Of a stretch of 64,000 nt of DNA, positions 45,595 to 53,037 are shown one piece after another. Both the position numbers and the translations under genes were made by a program. The stretch is from contig NZ_CP098323.1 in NCBI RefSeq assembly GCF_023657595.1, positions 2,256,001 through 2,320,000 on the forward strand. The letters are read 5' to 3'. The DNA comes from Cytobacillus firmus (lineage in GTDB: Bacteria > Bacillota > Bacilli > Bacillales > Cytobacillaceae). Positions within the stretch are counted from its first letter, which is position 1. Each line of letters begins with the position of its first letter. The notes under the pieces were generated by a model. It did not search any database, had not been told where the DNA came from, and saw nothing but the letters and a program-made list of their open reading frames with translations.

Positions 45595-45599
45595 TGGGT

Positions 45600-45803
45600 T
45601 TAAGCATCCTGGAAGTAGTCTTTATAAAATCCGCTTACTTTTCCGGAATTGTCTACAATGAAATAAAATTCTTCCGTTTCATTTTTTACATCATAGATAT
45701 TCCCTGCTGTTAAAGCCCGGTTTACAATGTATTTTGCTGCGTCTGTGTGCACACATTTTACTTTTTTCAATGTTTCGCGTTCATGCCAGTTTAAATGAAT
45801 CAC
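45600..45803 (-). CDS. DUF6501-like small protein
   Basis: A 67-aa protein with KKVKCVHTDAAKYIVNRALT and EEFYFIVDNSGKVSGFYKDYF, the pattern of a conserved Bacillus family (DUF6501, recalled). Start GTG at 45803, 8 nt after AAGGAG; a further GTG upstream overlaps the ribosome site. Single Cys. Function unknown. It ends against the yhcN terminator. Confidence 0.65.
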   Translation of the reverse strand: MIHLNWHERETLKKVKCVHTDAAKYIVNRALTAGNIYDVKNETEEFYFIVDNSGKVSGFYKDYFQDA

Positions 45804-45846
45804 TATTGCCACTCCTTCAAAGTCTGCATTATTTTCTATGTTTAGT

Positions 45847-45938
45847 TTTTATCGCAGTCTTACTGCCCGTAAAGGCCCGATTGGTTAACTAACAATCACT
45901 GGGAAAGAGAACCCCTACTGATTGAAGTTTCACTTTAT
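45847..45938 (+). repeat. Dispersed multi-hairpin element, copy 3 (internally deleted)
   Basis: Keeps both ends (TTTTTATCGCAGTCT and GAAGTTTCACTTTATT-like) and hairpin 4 in worn form, but hairpin 1's left arm and loop, most of hairpin 2 and all of hairpin 3 are gone. About 92 bp versus about 265 for full copies. The break points sit close to hairpin arms. Confidence 0.85.
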
Positions 45939-46180
45939 TATAATGAATAGGAACGGTTGTCTGCAACCAGATTCTCTTTAGCAGCTGGCATTATCTTCAT
46001 TATTTTCCGAAACTGCTTGATTTTATCTGCCTCAAATGTATAAACTTCTCCAGTTAACGAGTTTTTCATTGTTAGATAGTTAATTTCACAGATCTGGTCT
46101 GTTCGTACAAATTCTAAATGATCATAATGTTCATTATCATATTCCACTTCATAAAAGCCATTATCTGCTAAAATTTTCAT
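45938..46180 (-). CDS. Small protein of unknown function next to repeat copy 3
   Basis: An 80-aa soluble acidic/basic mixed protein (starting MKILADNGFYEVEYDN, containing SLTGEVYTFEADKIKQF). AGAGGG precedes the ATG at 46180; the longer upstream frame has no site. Its stop codon lies at the edge of the repeat, so the C-terminus may once have been longer. Family not recognised. Confidence 0.6.
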   Translation of the reverse strand: MKILADNGFYEVEYDNEHYDHLEFVRTDQICEINYLTMKNSLTGEVYTFEADKIKQFRKIMKIMPAAKENLVADNRSYSL

Positions 46181-46268
46181 TTTGATGACCCTCTTTCTAA
46201 GATGATGGCAAAGGTTATATACCACCCGCTTAGCCTGTTTCAAACCACCAAATGAAATTTTGCAGGAT

Positions 46269-46715
46269 TTAGCTTAGTTTTTCCCACTCACTTAGGTGCA
46301 TTGGATTTAGATGAGGTTTTGCCTCCCCCTCTAAAACAGCGATATATTCTAATGAGTGGCCGTCCGGATCATAAAAATAGATTGAAGCAGCGGGCATCCA
46401 TGTATGGACAATCGGTTCTGCCGGTGATAGGCCAAAGCTTTCCCTGACCTCGATCTCTTTTTCGGTTAAAAACGGAATAATTCCCCGGAGCTTCTCAGGC
46501 GAAACAGAAAAGGCTATATGATTTTTCCTTATTGGGGTGTCTTTTGTTTCCCAGATACCCAGCATGTTATCTTTATTTTCGCCCAGAAAGAAAAATGCTG
46601 CTTTTCTGTCTTCTGTCGTGTAAGCTACTTTAAAGCCGAGGTTTTCATAAAATTTGATACTTCTTTCCAAATTGCTTGAGTTTAGATGTGCTTCATATAA
46701 TTTTGCTCCCTGCAT
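46269..46715 (-). CDS. VOC family protein (glyoxalase/bleomycin-resistance fold)
   Basis: A 148-aa protein with the beta-alpha-beta-beta-beta repeats of the vicinal-oxygen-chelate superfamily: SSNLERSIKFYENLGFKVAY and a C-terminal SIYFYDPDGHSLEYI. Metal ligand positions are suggested by the His in KNHIAF and Glu in LEYI. Substrate unknown; such proteins may be thiol transferases, dioxygenases or drug-binding proteins. ATG at 46715 with GGAGG 8 nt upstream. Single gene. Confidence 0.8.
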   Translation of the reverse strand: MQGAKLYEAHLNSSNLERSIKFYENLGFKVAYTTEDRKAAFFFLGENKDNMLGIWETKDTPIRKNHIAFSVSPEKLRGIIPFLTEKEIEVRESFGLSPAEPIVHTWMPAASIYFYDPDGHSLEYIAVLEGEAKPHLNPMHLSEWEKLS

Positions 46716-46746
46716 GGTAAGGTCCTCCAATTCATTTTTTATCTGT

Positions 46747-47014
46747 TTTTATCGCAGTCTAACGGGCAGTAAGACCCCCACTTCAAGACTCAGAGGGATC
46801 AAAGGAGGATTAGCGGGGGTCACACTGCCCGTAAAGGCCCGATTGGTGAGATACAGTGAAACTTGCCGACGCGCAGGCAGAGGCTTAGTTGAACCAATCG
46901 GGTTCGTAGTGTCGATTGATCGAAGCGCTAGCGGAGATCTTAGCGACACTAGAACGCGACTAACAATCAGTGGGGGATAAGGAAAACCCCCACTGATTGA
47001 AGTTTCACTTTATT
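46747..47014 (+). repeat. Dispersed multi-hairpin element, copy 4
   Basis: A full copy, nearly identical to copy 1 (in the opposite orientation), with the four hairpins. In the inner stem of hairpin 1 it has an A-C mismatch where copies 1 and 2 pair. It lies between the VOC gene and the YkqA terminator. Confidence 0.9.
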
Positions 47015-47042
47015 GTATAAAAAGTGATAACTCTGCCATACA

Positions 47043-47073
47043 GAAAAAAGGATGAACTTGTGTTCATCCTTTA
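47043..47073 (-). terminator. Terminator after the ykqA-like gene
   Basis: AAAGGATGAAC / GTTCATCCTTT stem with T run on the minus strand. Confidence 0.85.
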
Positions 47074-47084
47074 GTCGTATGCTA

Positions 47085-47954
47085 TCATGCATCCAATCGA
47101 ATCTTAACTCCCAGTTTTTCCAGCTGCTGTTCAAGCTTTTTGTAATAATCATCACTTACTCTTCCTCTTGCGCCGCGGAGAATTTCAAGAGCGTAATGGT
47201 CAGGCGGGGGCAGCTCCCCTTTTTTATTATAGACATGAAAAGTCAGGACATTTTTGTACAATTTATCCTCTGCCTGAACATTTACAAAGGCAGGACGGTA
47301 CCATTGTCCGTAAAAACCTTCCCTTTGGAACAGATATTCAACAGCTTCATAGGGAAGTTCATATAGAACCCCTTCAGTGACACCGCCATTTTCTATAATA
47401 TCTGCCCTTCCTCCATCATCCCTGGAAAACAGGTATTGCATCGAATAACCGGCCAATATTCCCCCGCCGACAATCGTTTTGAAATGGTGATCTACATTGG
47501 CCACGCAAAATCGTTCATCATCCATACAGGATCCGTAAGCAAAATAATAGGTCTTCTCCGGCTTATCCTTCATAAGCTGGTAAAGCTTCCAATCACCGTG
47601 AAGAATTGGTTCTGCCAGCAGGTCATCCCTGGAGGATACATATACTAGTGCATTTACTTCTCCATTATCCGTATGGACAGTCTGTTCCACCCTATCGTAT
47701 AAATTGTCTTTTCTGCCCGGGATATAATCCTCCAGTTCATCCAGATCGGAAAAATGATCCAAATGCACTTCATAAAGTTCCCCATACACTTTTTGGTCAA
47801 GCGATGGTTTCATAGAGGGATAGCCAAGCCCAGTATCAAATAATTCCCCGTATACCCATGCCTGCTCGGCAATGCAGGGGCTTCCTTTTAATACAAAGTG
47901 ATTGGTTTCATGCATTCTTAAGGTTCCATATACAAACAATTTCTGCGTAGTCAT
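47085..47954 (-). CDS. ykqA: Tandem gamma-glutamylcyclotransferase-like protein (YkqA type)
   Basis: A 289-aa protein made of two AIG2/GGCT domains: FVYGTLRMHET near residue 10 and YYFAYGSCMDDERF near 140, each with the Y-G-S/T-L/C binding loop. B. subtilis YkqA has the same layout. Possible activity: cyclotransferase on gamma-glutamyl amines or peptides. The ATG at 47954 has GGGGGA 9 nt upstream. Single gene. Confidence 0.8.
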   Translation of the reverse strand: MTTQKLFVYGTLRMHETNHFVLKGSPCIAEQAWVYGELFDTGLGYPSMKPSLDQKVYGELYEVHLDHFSDLDELEDYIPGRKDNLYDRVEQTVHTDNGEVNALVYVSSRDDLLAEPILHGDWKLYQLMKDKPEKTYYFAYGSCMDDERFCVANVDHHFKTIVGGGILAGYSMQYLFSRDDGGRADIIENGGVTEGVLYELPYEAVEYLFQREGFYGQWYRPAFVNVQAEDKLYKNVLTFHVYNKKGELPPPDHYALEILRGARGRVSDDYYKKLEQQLEKLGVKIRLDA

Positions 47955-48019
47955 AAGCAAACATTCCCCCTTGGTTCTCTCTTTTGTTTACTATAGTATC
48001 ATTTTCTGAAGATTCTTTT

Positions 48020-48050
48020 CAAAAAAAGAAGACGGAGAAACATCTCCGTC
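48020..48050 (-). terminator. Terminator after the 50-aa gene
   Basis: GACGGAGA / TCTCCGTC stem with 4-nt loop and T run on the minus strand; it begins at the stop codon. Confidence 0.85.
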
Positions 48051-48201
48051 ATTCCTGGCATTGGCAGGCATCCAAATTTTTAATTACCGGAAGCCTGCAA
48101 ATTAATTTGTTATTTGAGCTTTTATGGTGTGGTGTTATTAAATCCATTTCTTTTTGTTTTGCCTTCATTAAAGCTTCCATTACATACATTTCATCATACA
48201 T
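48049..48201 (-). CDS. Small charged protein of unknown function
   Basis: A 50-aa frame starting MYDEMYVMEALMKAKQKE, with AAGGAG 9 nt before the ATG at 48201. It has Cys residues near the end (LICRLP, CQCQE) that could bind metal. A longer frame upstream has no site. It has its own terminator. Not recognised. Confidence 0.6.
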   Translation of the reverse strand: MYDEMYVMEALMKAKQKEMDLITPHHKSSNNKLICRLPVIKNLDACQCQE

Positions 48202-48319
48202 ATGCTCTCGCTCCTTTTCCCATATCTTTAATACCATTTTAATTTCTTAAAAGCTTTATCACATTGGCTATGAGGAGGAGATATTTTAAGCCTTTTGAAC
48301 GAAAGAAGATGGAAATTGA

Positions 48320-48350
48320 AAAAACCTGCGGGAAGTTCTCCCGCAGGCTT
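48320..48350 (-). terminator. Terminator after the acyl-CoA synthetase gene
   Basis: CCTGCGGGA / TCCCGCAGG stem (9 bp) with T run on the minus strand. Confidence 0.9.
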
Positions 48351-48357
48351 CATATGC

Positions 48358-50013
48358 CTATTGTTTTAATGTATTAGCATTTTCAATGACTTCTTTTGCT
48401 TGTTCACGCAATCTGAATTTCTGAATTTTTCCTGAAGCTGTCATTGGATATTCATTTATAAATTCGATATAGCGGGGGATTTTATGGCGTGAAATCTTCC
48501 CTTTGCAATAATCGCGAAGTTCTTCTGCAGTTAAGTCAGAGCCCTCCTTAGCTATTACCCAGGCGACCACTTCTTCACCATATACAGCATCAGGAACCCC
48601 AACCACCTGAACGTCCAGAATCTGAGGATGAGTATACAGGAATTCTTCTATTTCACGCGGATATATATTTTCTCCGCCGCGGATGATCATATCCTTTAAT
48701 CTGCCTGTGATTTTACAGTATCCGTTCTCATCCATTACAGCTAGATCCCCGGTATGGAGCCAGCCATCCTCATCAATGGCTTCTTTTGTAGCATCCGGAT
48801 TTTTATAATATCCCTTCATGACATGGTAGCCTCTGGTACACAATTCTCCCTGTATACCAGAAGGAACTTCGTTATTTGTGCCCGGTTCTACAATTTTCAC
48901 TTCCACATTGGGCAAAGCCCTTCCAACTGATTCTACTCTCAGTTCAATTGGATCATCTGTCCGGGTCTGGGTTATAACTGGTGATGACTCTGTTTGGCCA
49001 TAGGCAATGGTTATTTCGCTTGCGCCCATTTTTTCAATAACGCCTTTCATGACCTCAATCGGACAATTGGAGCCAGCCATTATGCCGGTACGGAGGGTTG
49101 ATAGATCATATTTGCTGAAATCAGGATCATTCAGTTCTGCAATAAACATTGTTGGCACTCCATGAAGGCCTGTACATTTCTCATCCTGGACCGTCTGCAG
49201 AACAGCTTTAGGGCTGAATTCCTGAACTGGAACAATGGTGGCGCCAACGGATATGCATGCCATGGTTCCCAGCACACAGCCGAAACAATGGAAAAATGGA
49301 ACAGGAATACATAATCGGTCATCTGTAGTTAATCGCATACAATTTGCGATATTGTATCCATTATTAACAATGTTATTGTGGGTTAGCATAACCCCTTTTG
49401 GAAAGCCTGTCGTTCCGGATGTATATTGCATATTTATGGCATCGTCAGGGTCAAGGCTTTCCATCCGCTCATCGAGTTCACTGTCTGTGACCGATTCGCC
49501 CATCCTGATAATATCTTCCCAGCTATAGGTACCAGGGAAGCGCTTTTCTCCCATGACGATAACGTTTTTTAAGAAAGGAAGTGTTTTGCTTTTCAGCTGC
49601 CCCGGCTCGGAATCTTTCAGTTCCGGAACGATGCTGTACAGCATTTCTATGTAAGAGGTGTCTCTGAACTTCTCCATTAGTACAATCGTTGTACTGTCAG
49701 ATTGCTTTAACAGATACTCGAGTTCAGCAGCTTGATAGTTTGTATTAACGGTTACAAGGACAGCCCCCATCTTGCCTGTTGAAAACTGGCACGTAAGCCA
49801 TTCCGGCGTATTTGTTGACCATGCGGCAATATGCTCACCTTTTTCAAGGCCCAGCTTCATAAACCCTTTGGCAGCAAGCCTGCAATAATCATTAAACTCC
49901 TTATAACTCATTCGGAGCCCGCGATCGGCATAAACTACAGCTTCATGATCAGGGTGAAGGCCGGCTTTCTCCTCCAGGAGCTTCCCTACTGTTAGATTCA
50001 ATAATTCCGTCAT
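48358..50013 (-). CDS. Acyl-CoA synthetase (AMP-binding family, YngI type)
   Basis: A 551-aa adenylate-forming enzyme that activates fatty or short-chain acids to acyl-CoA. ATP loop YTSGTTGFPKG, the YGQTESSP motif, WLHTGDLAVMD and the catalytic Lys in TASGKIQKFRLRE are all present. It resembles B. subtilis YngI, but chain-length preference is unknown. ATG at 50013 with AGGAGG 8 nt upstream. A cre-like site 63 nt upstream suggests catabolite repression. Single gene. Confidence 0.9.
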   Translation of the reverse strand: MTELLNLTVGKLLEEKAGLHPDHEAVVYADRGLRMSYKEFNDYCRLAAKGFMKLGLEKGEHIAAWSTNTPEWLTCQFSTGKMGAVLVTVNTNYQAAELEYLLKQSDSTTIVLMEKFRDTSYIEMLYSIVPELKDSEPGQLKSKTLPFLKNVIVMGEKRFPGTYSWEDIIRMGESVTDSELDERMESLDPDDAINMQYTSGTTGFPKGVMLTHNNIVNNGYNIANCMRLTTDDRLCIPVPFFHCFGCVLGTMACISVGATIVPVQEFSPKAVLQTVQDEKCTGLHGVPTMFIAELNDPDFSKYDLSTLRTGIMAGSNCPIEVMKGVIEKMGASEITIAYGQTESSPVITQTRTDDPIELRVESVGRALPNVEVKIVEPGTNNEVPSGIQGELCTRGYHVMKGYYKNPDATKEAIDEDGWLHTGDLAVMDENGYCKITGRLKDMIIRGGENIYPREIEEFLYTHPQILDVQVVGVPDAVYGEEVVAWVIAKEGSDLTAEELRDYCKGKISRHKIPRYIEFINEYPMTASGKIQKFRLREQAKEVIENANTLKQ

Positions 50014-50075
50014 CCAGAAATCCTCCTTGGTATATGATCTAATCATTATGCAAAAGATTTCTCTAAGATGCTGAT

Positions 50076-50089
50076 TTAAAACGCTTACA
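50076..50089 (-). promoter_or_regulatory. Candidate cre site upstream of the acyl-CoA synthetase
   Basis: On the minus strand TGTAAGCGTTTTAA, the reverse of TTAAAACGCTTACA on +, matching the cre consensus at 13 of 14 positions. Confidence 0.5.
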
Positions 50090-50157
50090 TTTTATGTTAA
50101 CACATATTGCTGAATATTCAATATTTTCATATAGTAATAGTTTATAAATTTTCATAA

Positions 50158-50186
50158 GATAAAAAAACTGCCCTAAAAAAGGGCAG
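50158..50186 (-). terminator. Terminator after the glyoxalase-like gene
   Basis: CTGCCC / GGGCAG stem with T run on the minus strand. Confidence 0.8.
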
Positions 50187-50213
50187 CAGGTTTAAGTTGA
50201 AACTTCTCTCTCG

Positions 50214-51008
50214 TTAAAAATAAAGACCTTCAAATAGTGATAGTTCTTTGTTAAGGCCTGGCGCTACTTGAACAGCAAAGGGTTTCTCACCCCTCTTACG
50301 AAGAACTTCCATTGCCATTCCATTCTCGTATAATGGCTGGCAAAAGATGATATTAACTGAACCAATCAGAATGACTGCTCTTTTGTCTTTTCCGTCACTG
50401 CTTATGTAAATATCAGCCCGGGAAGCTGGAATGATCTCCTGCCATGCTGCCGCAGATTTTTCACAGTCTTTAGAAGCTATATAGACTGCTTCTATTTTTT
50501 TAGCAGCCAGCTTTTCATCAATTAGGCCGAGTTGTCTCAGTTCCGCAAATCTTTTATCATCTTCCTTGCCCCAGTCAATAAAGAAAGGGTATTGATAGTC
50601 GTAATTTTCCTTTAAGAAGAGCATTTTCCAGGAAAGGATGCTTCCGTCCGCCCTCTTTCTGCTTCCATCAAAGATTGGGAGGGTCTCAAAGCCCTTTGCC
50701 GTTAATTCACCCTGCAGCTCTTCAATATTATTGGTTCGGAAGCAAAGCTGTCCGATTCCTTCTCCACTTCTTATTTCTTCTGTCAGCTGTTTAATGAGCG
50801 GATTATCGCTCATTGAGGCAATATGATTCTTTTCAATCGATAAAAACTCAAGGTATGAATGCCCAATGTACAAGAGGCTGTTATATGTTCCCCAATTTTC
50901 ATGGCTCCCCCCTGATATTGCCTTATATCCTTGATCCCTCCATTTTGCAGCAGCAGCAGCCGGCTCAGCCTTTATAAAGTGGACAATATGATCAAGCGTC
51001 ACATTCAT
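50214..51008 (-). CDS. VOC family protein (glyoxalase-3-like domain)
   Basis: A 264-aa protein with the N-terminal VOC half MNVTLDHIVHFIK...KWRDQGYKAISGG.HENWGTYNSLLYIG..YLEFL and a weaker second half. The His (LDHIV) and Glu (LEFLS) look like the metal pair. This is the PF13468-type glyoxalase-like family of Bacillus; substrate unknown. ATG at 51008; ribosome site weak-to-moderate (GGGAGAATC). Confidence 0.8.
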   Translation of the reverse strand: MNVTLDHIVHFIKAEPAAAAAKWRDQGYKAISGGSHENWGTYNSLLYIGHSYLEFLSIEKNHIASMSDNPLIKQLTEEIRSGEGIGQLCFRTNNIEELQGELTAKGFETLPIFDGSRKRADGSILSWKMLFLKENYDYQYPFFIDWGKEDDKRFAELRQLGLIDEKLAAKKIEAVYIASKDCEKSAAAWQEIIPASRADIYISSDGKDKRAVILIGSVNIIFCQPLYENGMAMEVLRKRGEKPFAVQVAPGLNKELSLFEGLYF

Positions 51009-51219
51009 ATGCAGATTCTCCCTTTATTCAGTAGTTATATAAATTTTACCTTTTTCTGTATAACACAGTCTACTGTCTGATAGTGTGAAATGAATATACA
51101 GAAAAATGTCACCAGAATGTAATAAATCTTTTCTTTATAAAGGGTTCACAAAATCTTAAAAAACCTTTACAATAATAAAAAATAGAATATTCAATCCATT
51201 TAACCAGGAGGTATGCATA

Positions 51220-51351
51220 ATGAAAATTATGAGTAATGAGCAGCTGGTCGTCTCGTATCGTGATGCATTAAAGTCAGGGTCTGAAAAGGAATGGATTAGG
51301 ATATTAAAAACGGAGATTCAAAAACGGGGCTTAAGACCGTTTAAAGAGTAA
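51220..51351 (+). CDS. sda: Sporulation histidine-kinase inhibitor Sda
   Basis: A 43-aa helical-hairpin peptide: MKIMSNEQLVVSYRDALK, then a turn and WIRILKTEIQKRGL. This fits Sda of Bacillus (about 46 aa), which binds KinA/KinB and blocks sporulation when replication is stressed. The ATG has CAGGAGG 9 nt upstream. In B. subtilis sda is controlled by DnaA; I see no perfect DnaA box upstream here. Confidence 0.85.
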   Translation: MKIMSNEQLVVSYRDALKSGSEKEWIRILKTEIQKRGLRPFKE

Positions 51352-51423
51352 ATTTCAAAATCCATATTAGTTAGCCAAATACTTAGTGAATATGTAGAGC
51401 GGGAGCTATTCCCGCTTTTTTTA

Positions 51424-51549
51424 TTATCTTCGGACGTATGCTGTAAGTTTGTTTGCTTTTTTTATATTTTCATATTCCTCTTCACTTATAACCCCTAATT
51501 TCTTTAACACCGCACTATACTGCAGAATTTTCATTTGCCTTCTTTTCAA
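51424..51549 (-). CDS. Small basic protein of unknown function (TTG start)
   Basis: A 41-aa frame starting (M)KRRQMKILQYSAVLKKLGV, with AGGTGAT 6 nt before TTG at 51549. It shows a helix-turn-helix-like pattern (ISEEEYENIKKANK), and convergence with sda. Weak call, no family recognised. Confidence 0.5.
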   Translation of the reverse strand: MKRRQMKILQYSAVLKKLGVISEEEYENIKKANKLTAYVRR

Positions 51550-51639
51550 GGTTATCACCTGCTTTTTAATATACTATTCATAACCTGTACTTTGTTTCCT
51601 TAATGCAAATAATTTTCCATAAAGAAAGCGGAAGCGCCT

Positions 51640-51690
51640 TGCTCATCCCCCACACCTCGAGGGGGTAGGCGCTGGAGCTGGAAGCAGACA
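51640..51690 (-). repeat. Short palindromic Bacillus-type repeat, copy B
   Basis: Minus-strand copy sharing CCCCCTCGAGGTGT and GCAAGGCGCT with the copy at 31078-31137. Lies between the 41-aa gene and the odhB terminator. Confidence 0.65.
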
Positions 51691-51741
51691 CTCTTCACAG
51701 AGTTATTAATAACGTTCATTTTTATAGTTTCGTATGCTCCT

Positions 51742-51778
51742 AAAAAAACCAGAGCGGAACCCCACTCTGGTTTTTTTA
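51742..51778 (-). terminator. Terminator after odhB
   Basis: AACCAGAG / CTCTGGTT stem with long A and T runs. Confidence 0.9.
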
Positions 51779-51782
51779 TTTA

Positions 51783-53036
51783 TTAGGCTTCAAAAAGAAG
51801 GCTTTCCGGATCTTCAATCAGTTCCTTGACGCGTTTCAGGAATGTTACAGCTTCTTTTCCGTCAACAATGCGGTGGTCATAAGATAGTGCGATGTACATC
51901 ATTGGACGGTTTTCCATTCTTTCAGCATCTATCGCAACCGGGCGCAGCTGGATGGAGTGCATTCCAAGGATACCAACCTGAGGTCCGTTCAGAATTGGCG
52001 TAGACATCATGCTGCCAAATACACCGCCATTTGTGATCGTGAAGCTTCCTCCCTGCAGATCTGAAAGAGCGAGCTTATTGTCTCTTGCCTTCACTGCAAG
52101 GTCCATGATATCCTTTTCGATTTCCGCAAAGTTTTTGCGGTCTGCATCGCGGACAACCGGAACGACAAGACCTTCAGGAGCTGAAACAGCGATACCAATA
52201 TCATAGAATTTTTTCAGAACGATTTCATTGCCTTGAATTTCAGCATTTAAGTAAGGATTCTTCTTAAGTGCTGCAACGACCGCTTTTGTGAAAAATGACA
52301 TGAAGCCAAGCTTAACATCGTTTTCTTCAAAGAATTTATCCTTCCGCTTCTTGCGAAGGTTCATTACATTTGTCATGTCCACTTCATTGAATGTGGTCAG
52401 CATGGCTGCTGTTTGCTGTACTTCTACAAGGCGATTTGCAATTGTCTGGCGGCGGCGGGACATTTTAATCCGTTCCACTTCTTTTCCGCCTGATGCCTGT
52501 TCAGCCGGTTTGGAAGCTGCTGCCGGTTTTGATGTTTGAGCCTGCTGTTTTGCCTGGTTAGGATTAAAGGATTCAACATCCTGTGTTCTGATTCGGCCCA
52601 GTGGGTCGGCTGTCGGCACCTGGCTCAGGTCAATGCCCTTTTCTCTTGCCAGCTTTCGTGCTGCCGGTGAAGCGATTGGACGCTGTCCGCCAGTTTTTTC
52701 TTCAGCAGCAGGCTGTTGTGGCTGCTCCTCTGCCTTAGGCTCTTCCGCTTTTGCTGCTTCAGGCTTTTCTTCCGCTTTTTCCGGAGCAGGTGCAGCTTGT
52801 CCGCTTTCATTAACGACAGCAATGGTTTCACCTACATTAACCGTGTCGCCTTCCTGTGCTTTGATTTCCTGTAAAACTCCGCTATGTTCAGAAATAATTT
52901 CAACATTTACTTTGTCCGTTTCAAGTTCGACAACATAGTCACCTTTATTGACAGTGTCACCAGGCTGTTTCAGCCACTGTGCCACCGTACCTTCTGTAAT
53001 GGATTCCGCCAATTCTGGAACTTTGATTTCTGCCAC
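51783..53036 (-). CDS. odhB: Dihydrolipoyllysine-residue succinyltransferase (E2 of 2-oxoglutarate dehydrogenase)
   Basis: A 417-aa E2 subunit: one lipoyl domain (1-80, lipoyl Lys in [11 protein letters not shown]), an Ala/Pro/Glu-rich linker, a peripheral-subunit-binding domain (about 115-150, [16 protein letters not shown]), and the catalytic domain with the C-terminal [12 protein letters not shown]. It transfers succinyl groups to CoA in the TCA cycle. GTG start, with GGAGG 8 nt upstream inside the end of odhA. Starts 1 nt after the odhA stop. Confidence 0.97.
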   Translation of the reverse strand: MAEIKVPELAESITEGTVAQWLKQPGDTVNKGDYVVELETDKVNVEIISEHSGVLQEIKAQEGDTVNVGETIAVVNESGQAAPAPEKAEEKPEAAKAEEPKAEEQPQQPAAEEKTGGQRPIASPAARKLAREKGIDLSQVPTADPLGRIRTQDVESFNPNQAKQQAQTSKPAAASKPAEQASGGKEVERIKMSRRRQTIANRLVEVQQTAAMLTTFNEVDMTNVMNLRKKRKDKFFEENDVKLGFMSFFTKAVVAALKKNPYLNAEIQGNEIVLKKFYDIGIAVSAPEGLVVPVVRDADRKNFAEIEKDIMDLAVKARDNKLALSDLQGGSFTITNGGVFGSMMSTPILNGPQVGILGMHSIQLRPVAIDAERMENRPMMYIALSYDHRIVDGKEAVTFLKRVKELIEDPESLLFEA

Positions 53037-53037
53037 C

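Noticed and set aside
46654..46980. Plus-strand open frame over repeat copy 4
   Set aside because: It runs from the antisense of the VOC gene into the dispersed repeat; no ribosome site, and the same peptide appears in other copies.
51060..51219. DnaA boxes upstream of sda
   Set aside because: Sequences such as TATAACACA resemble the box but none matches TTATNCACA.
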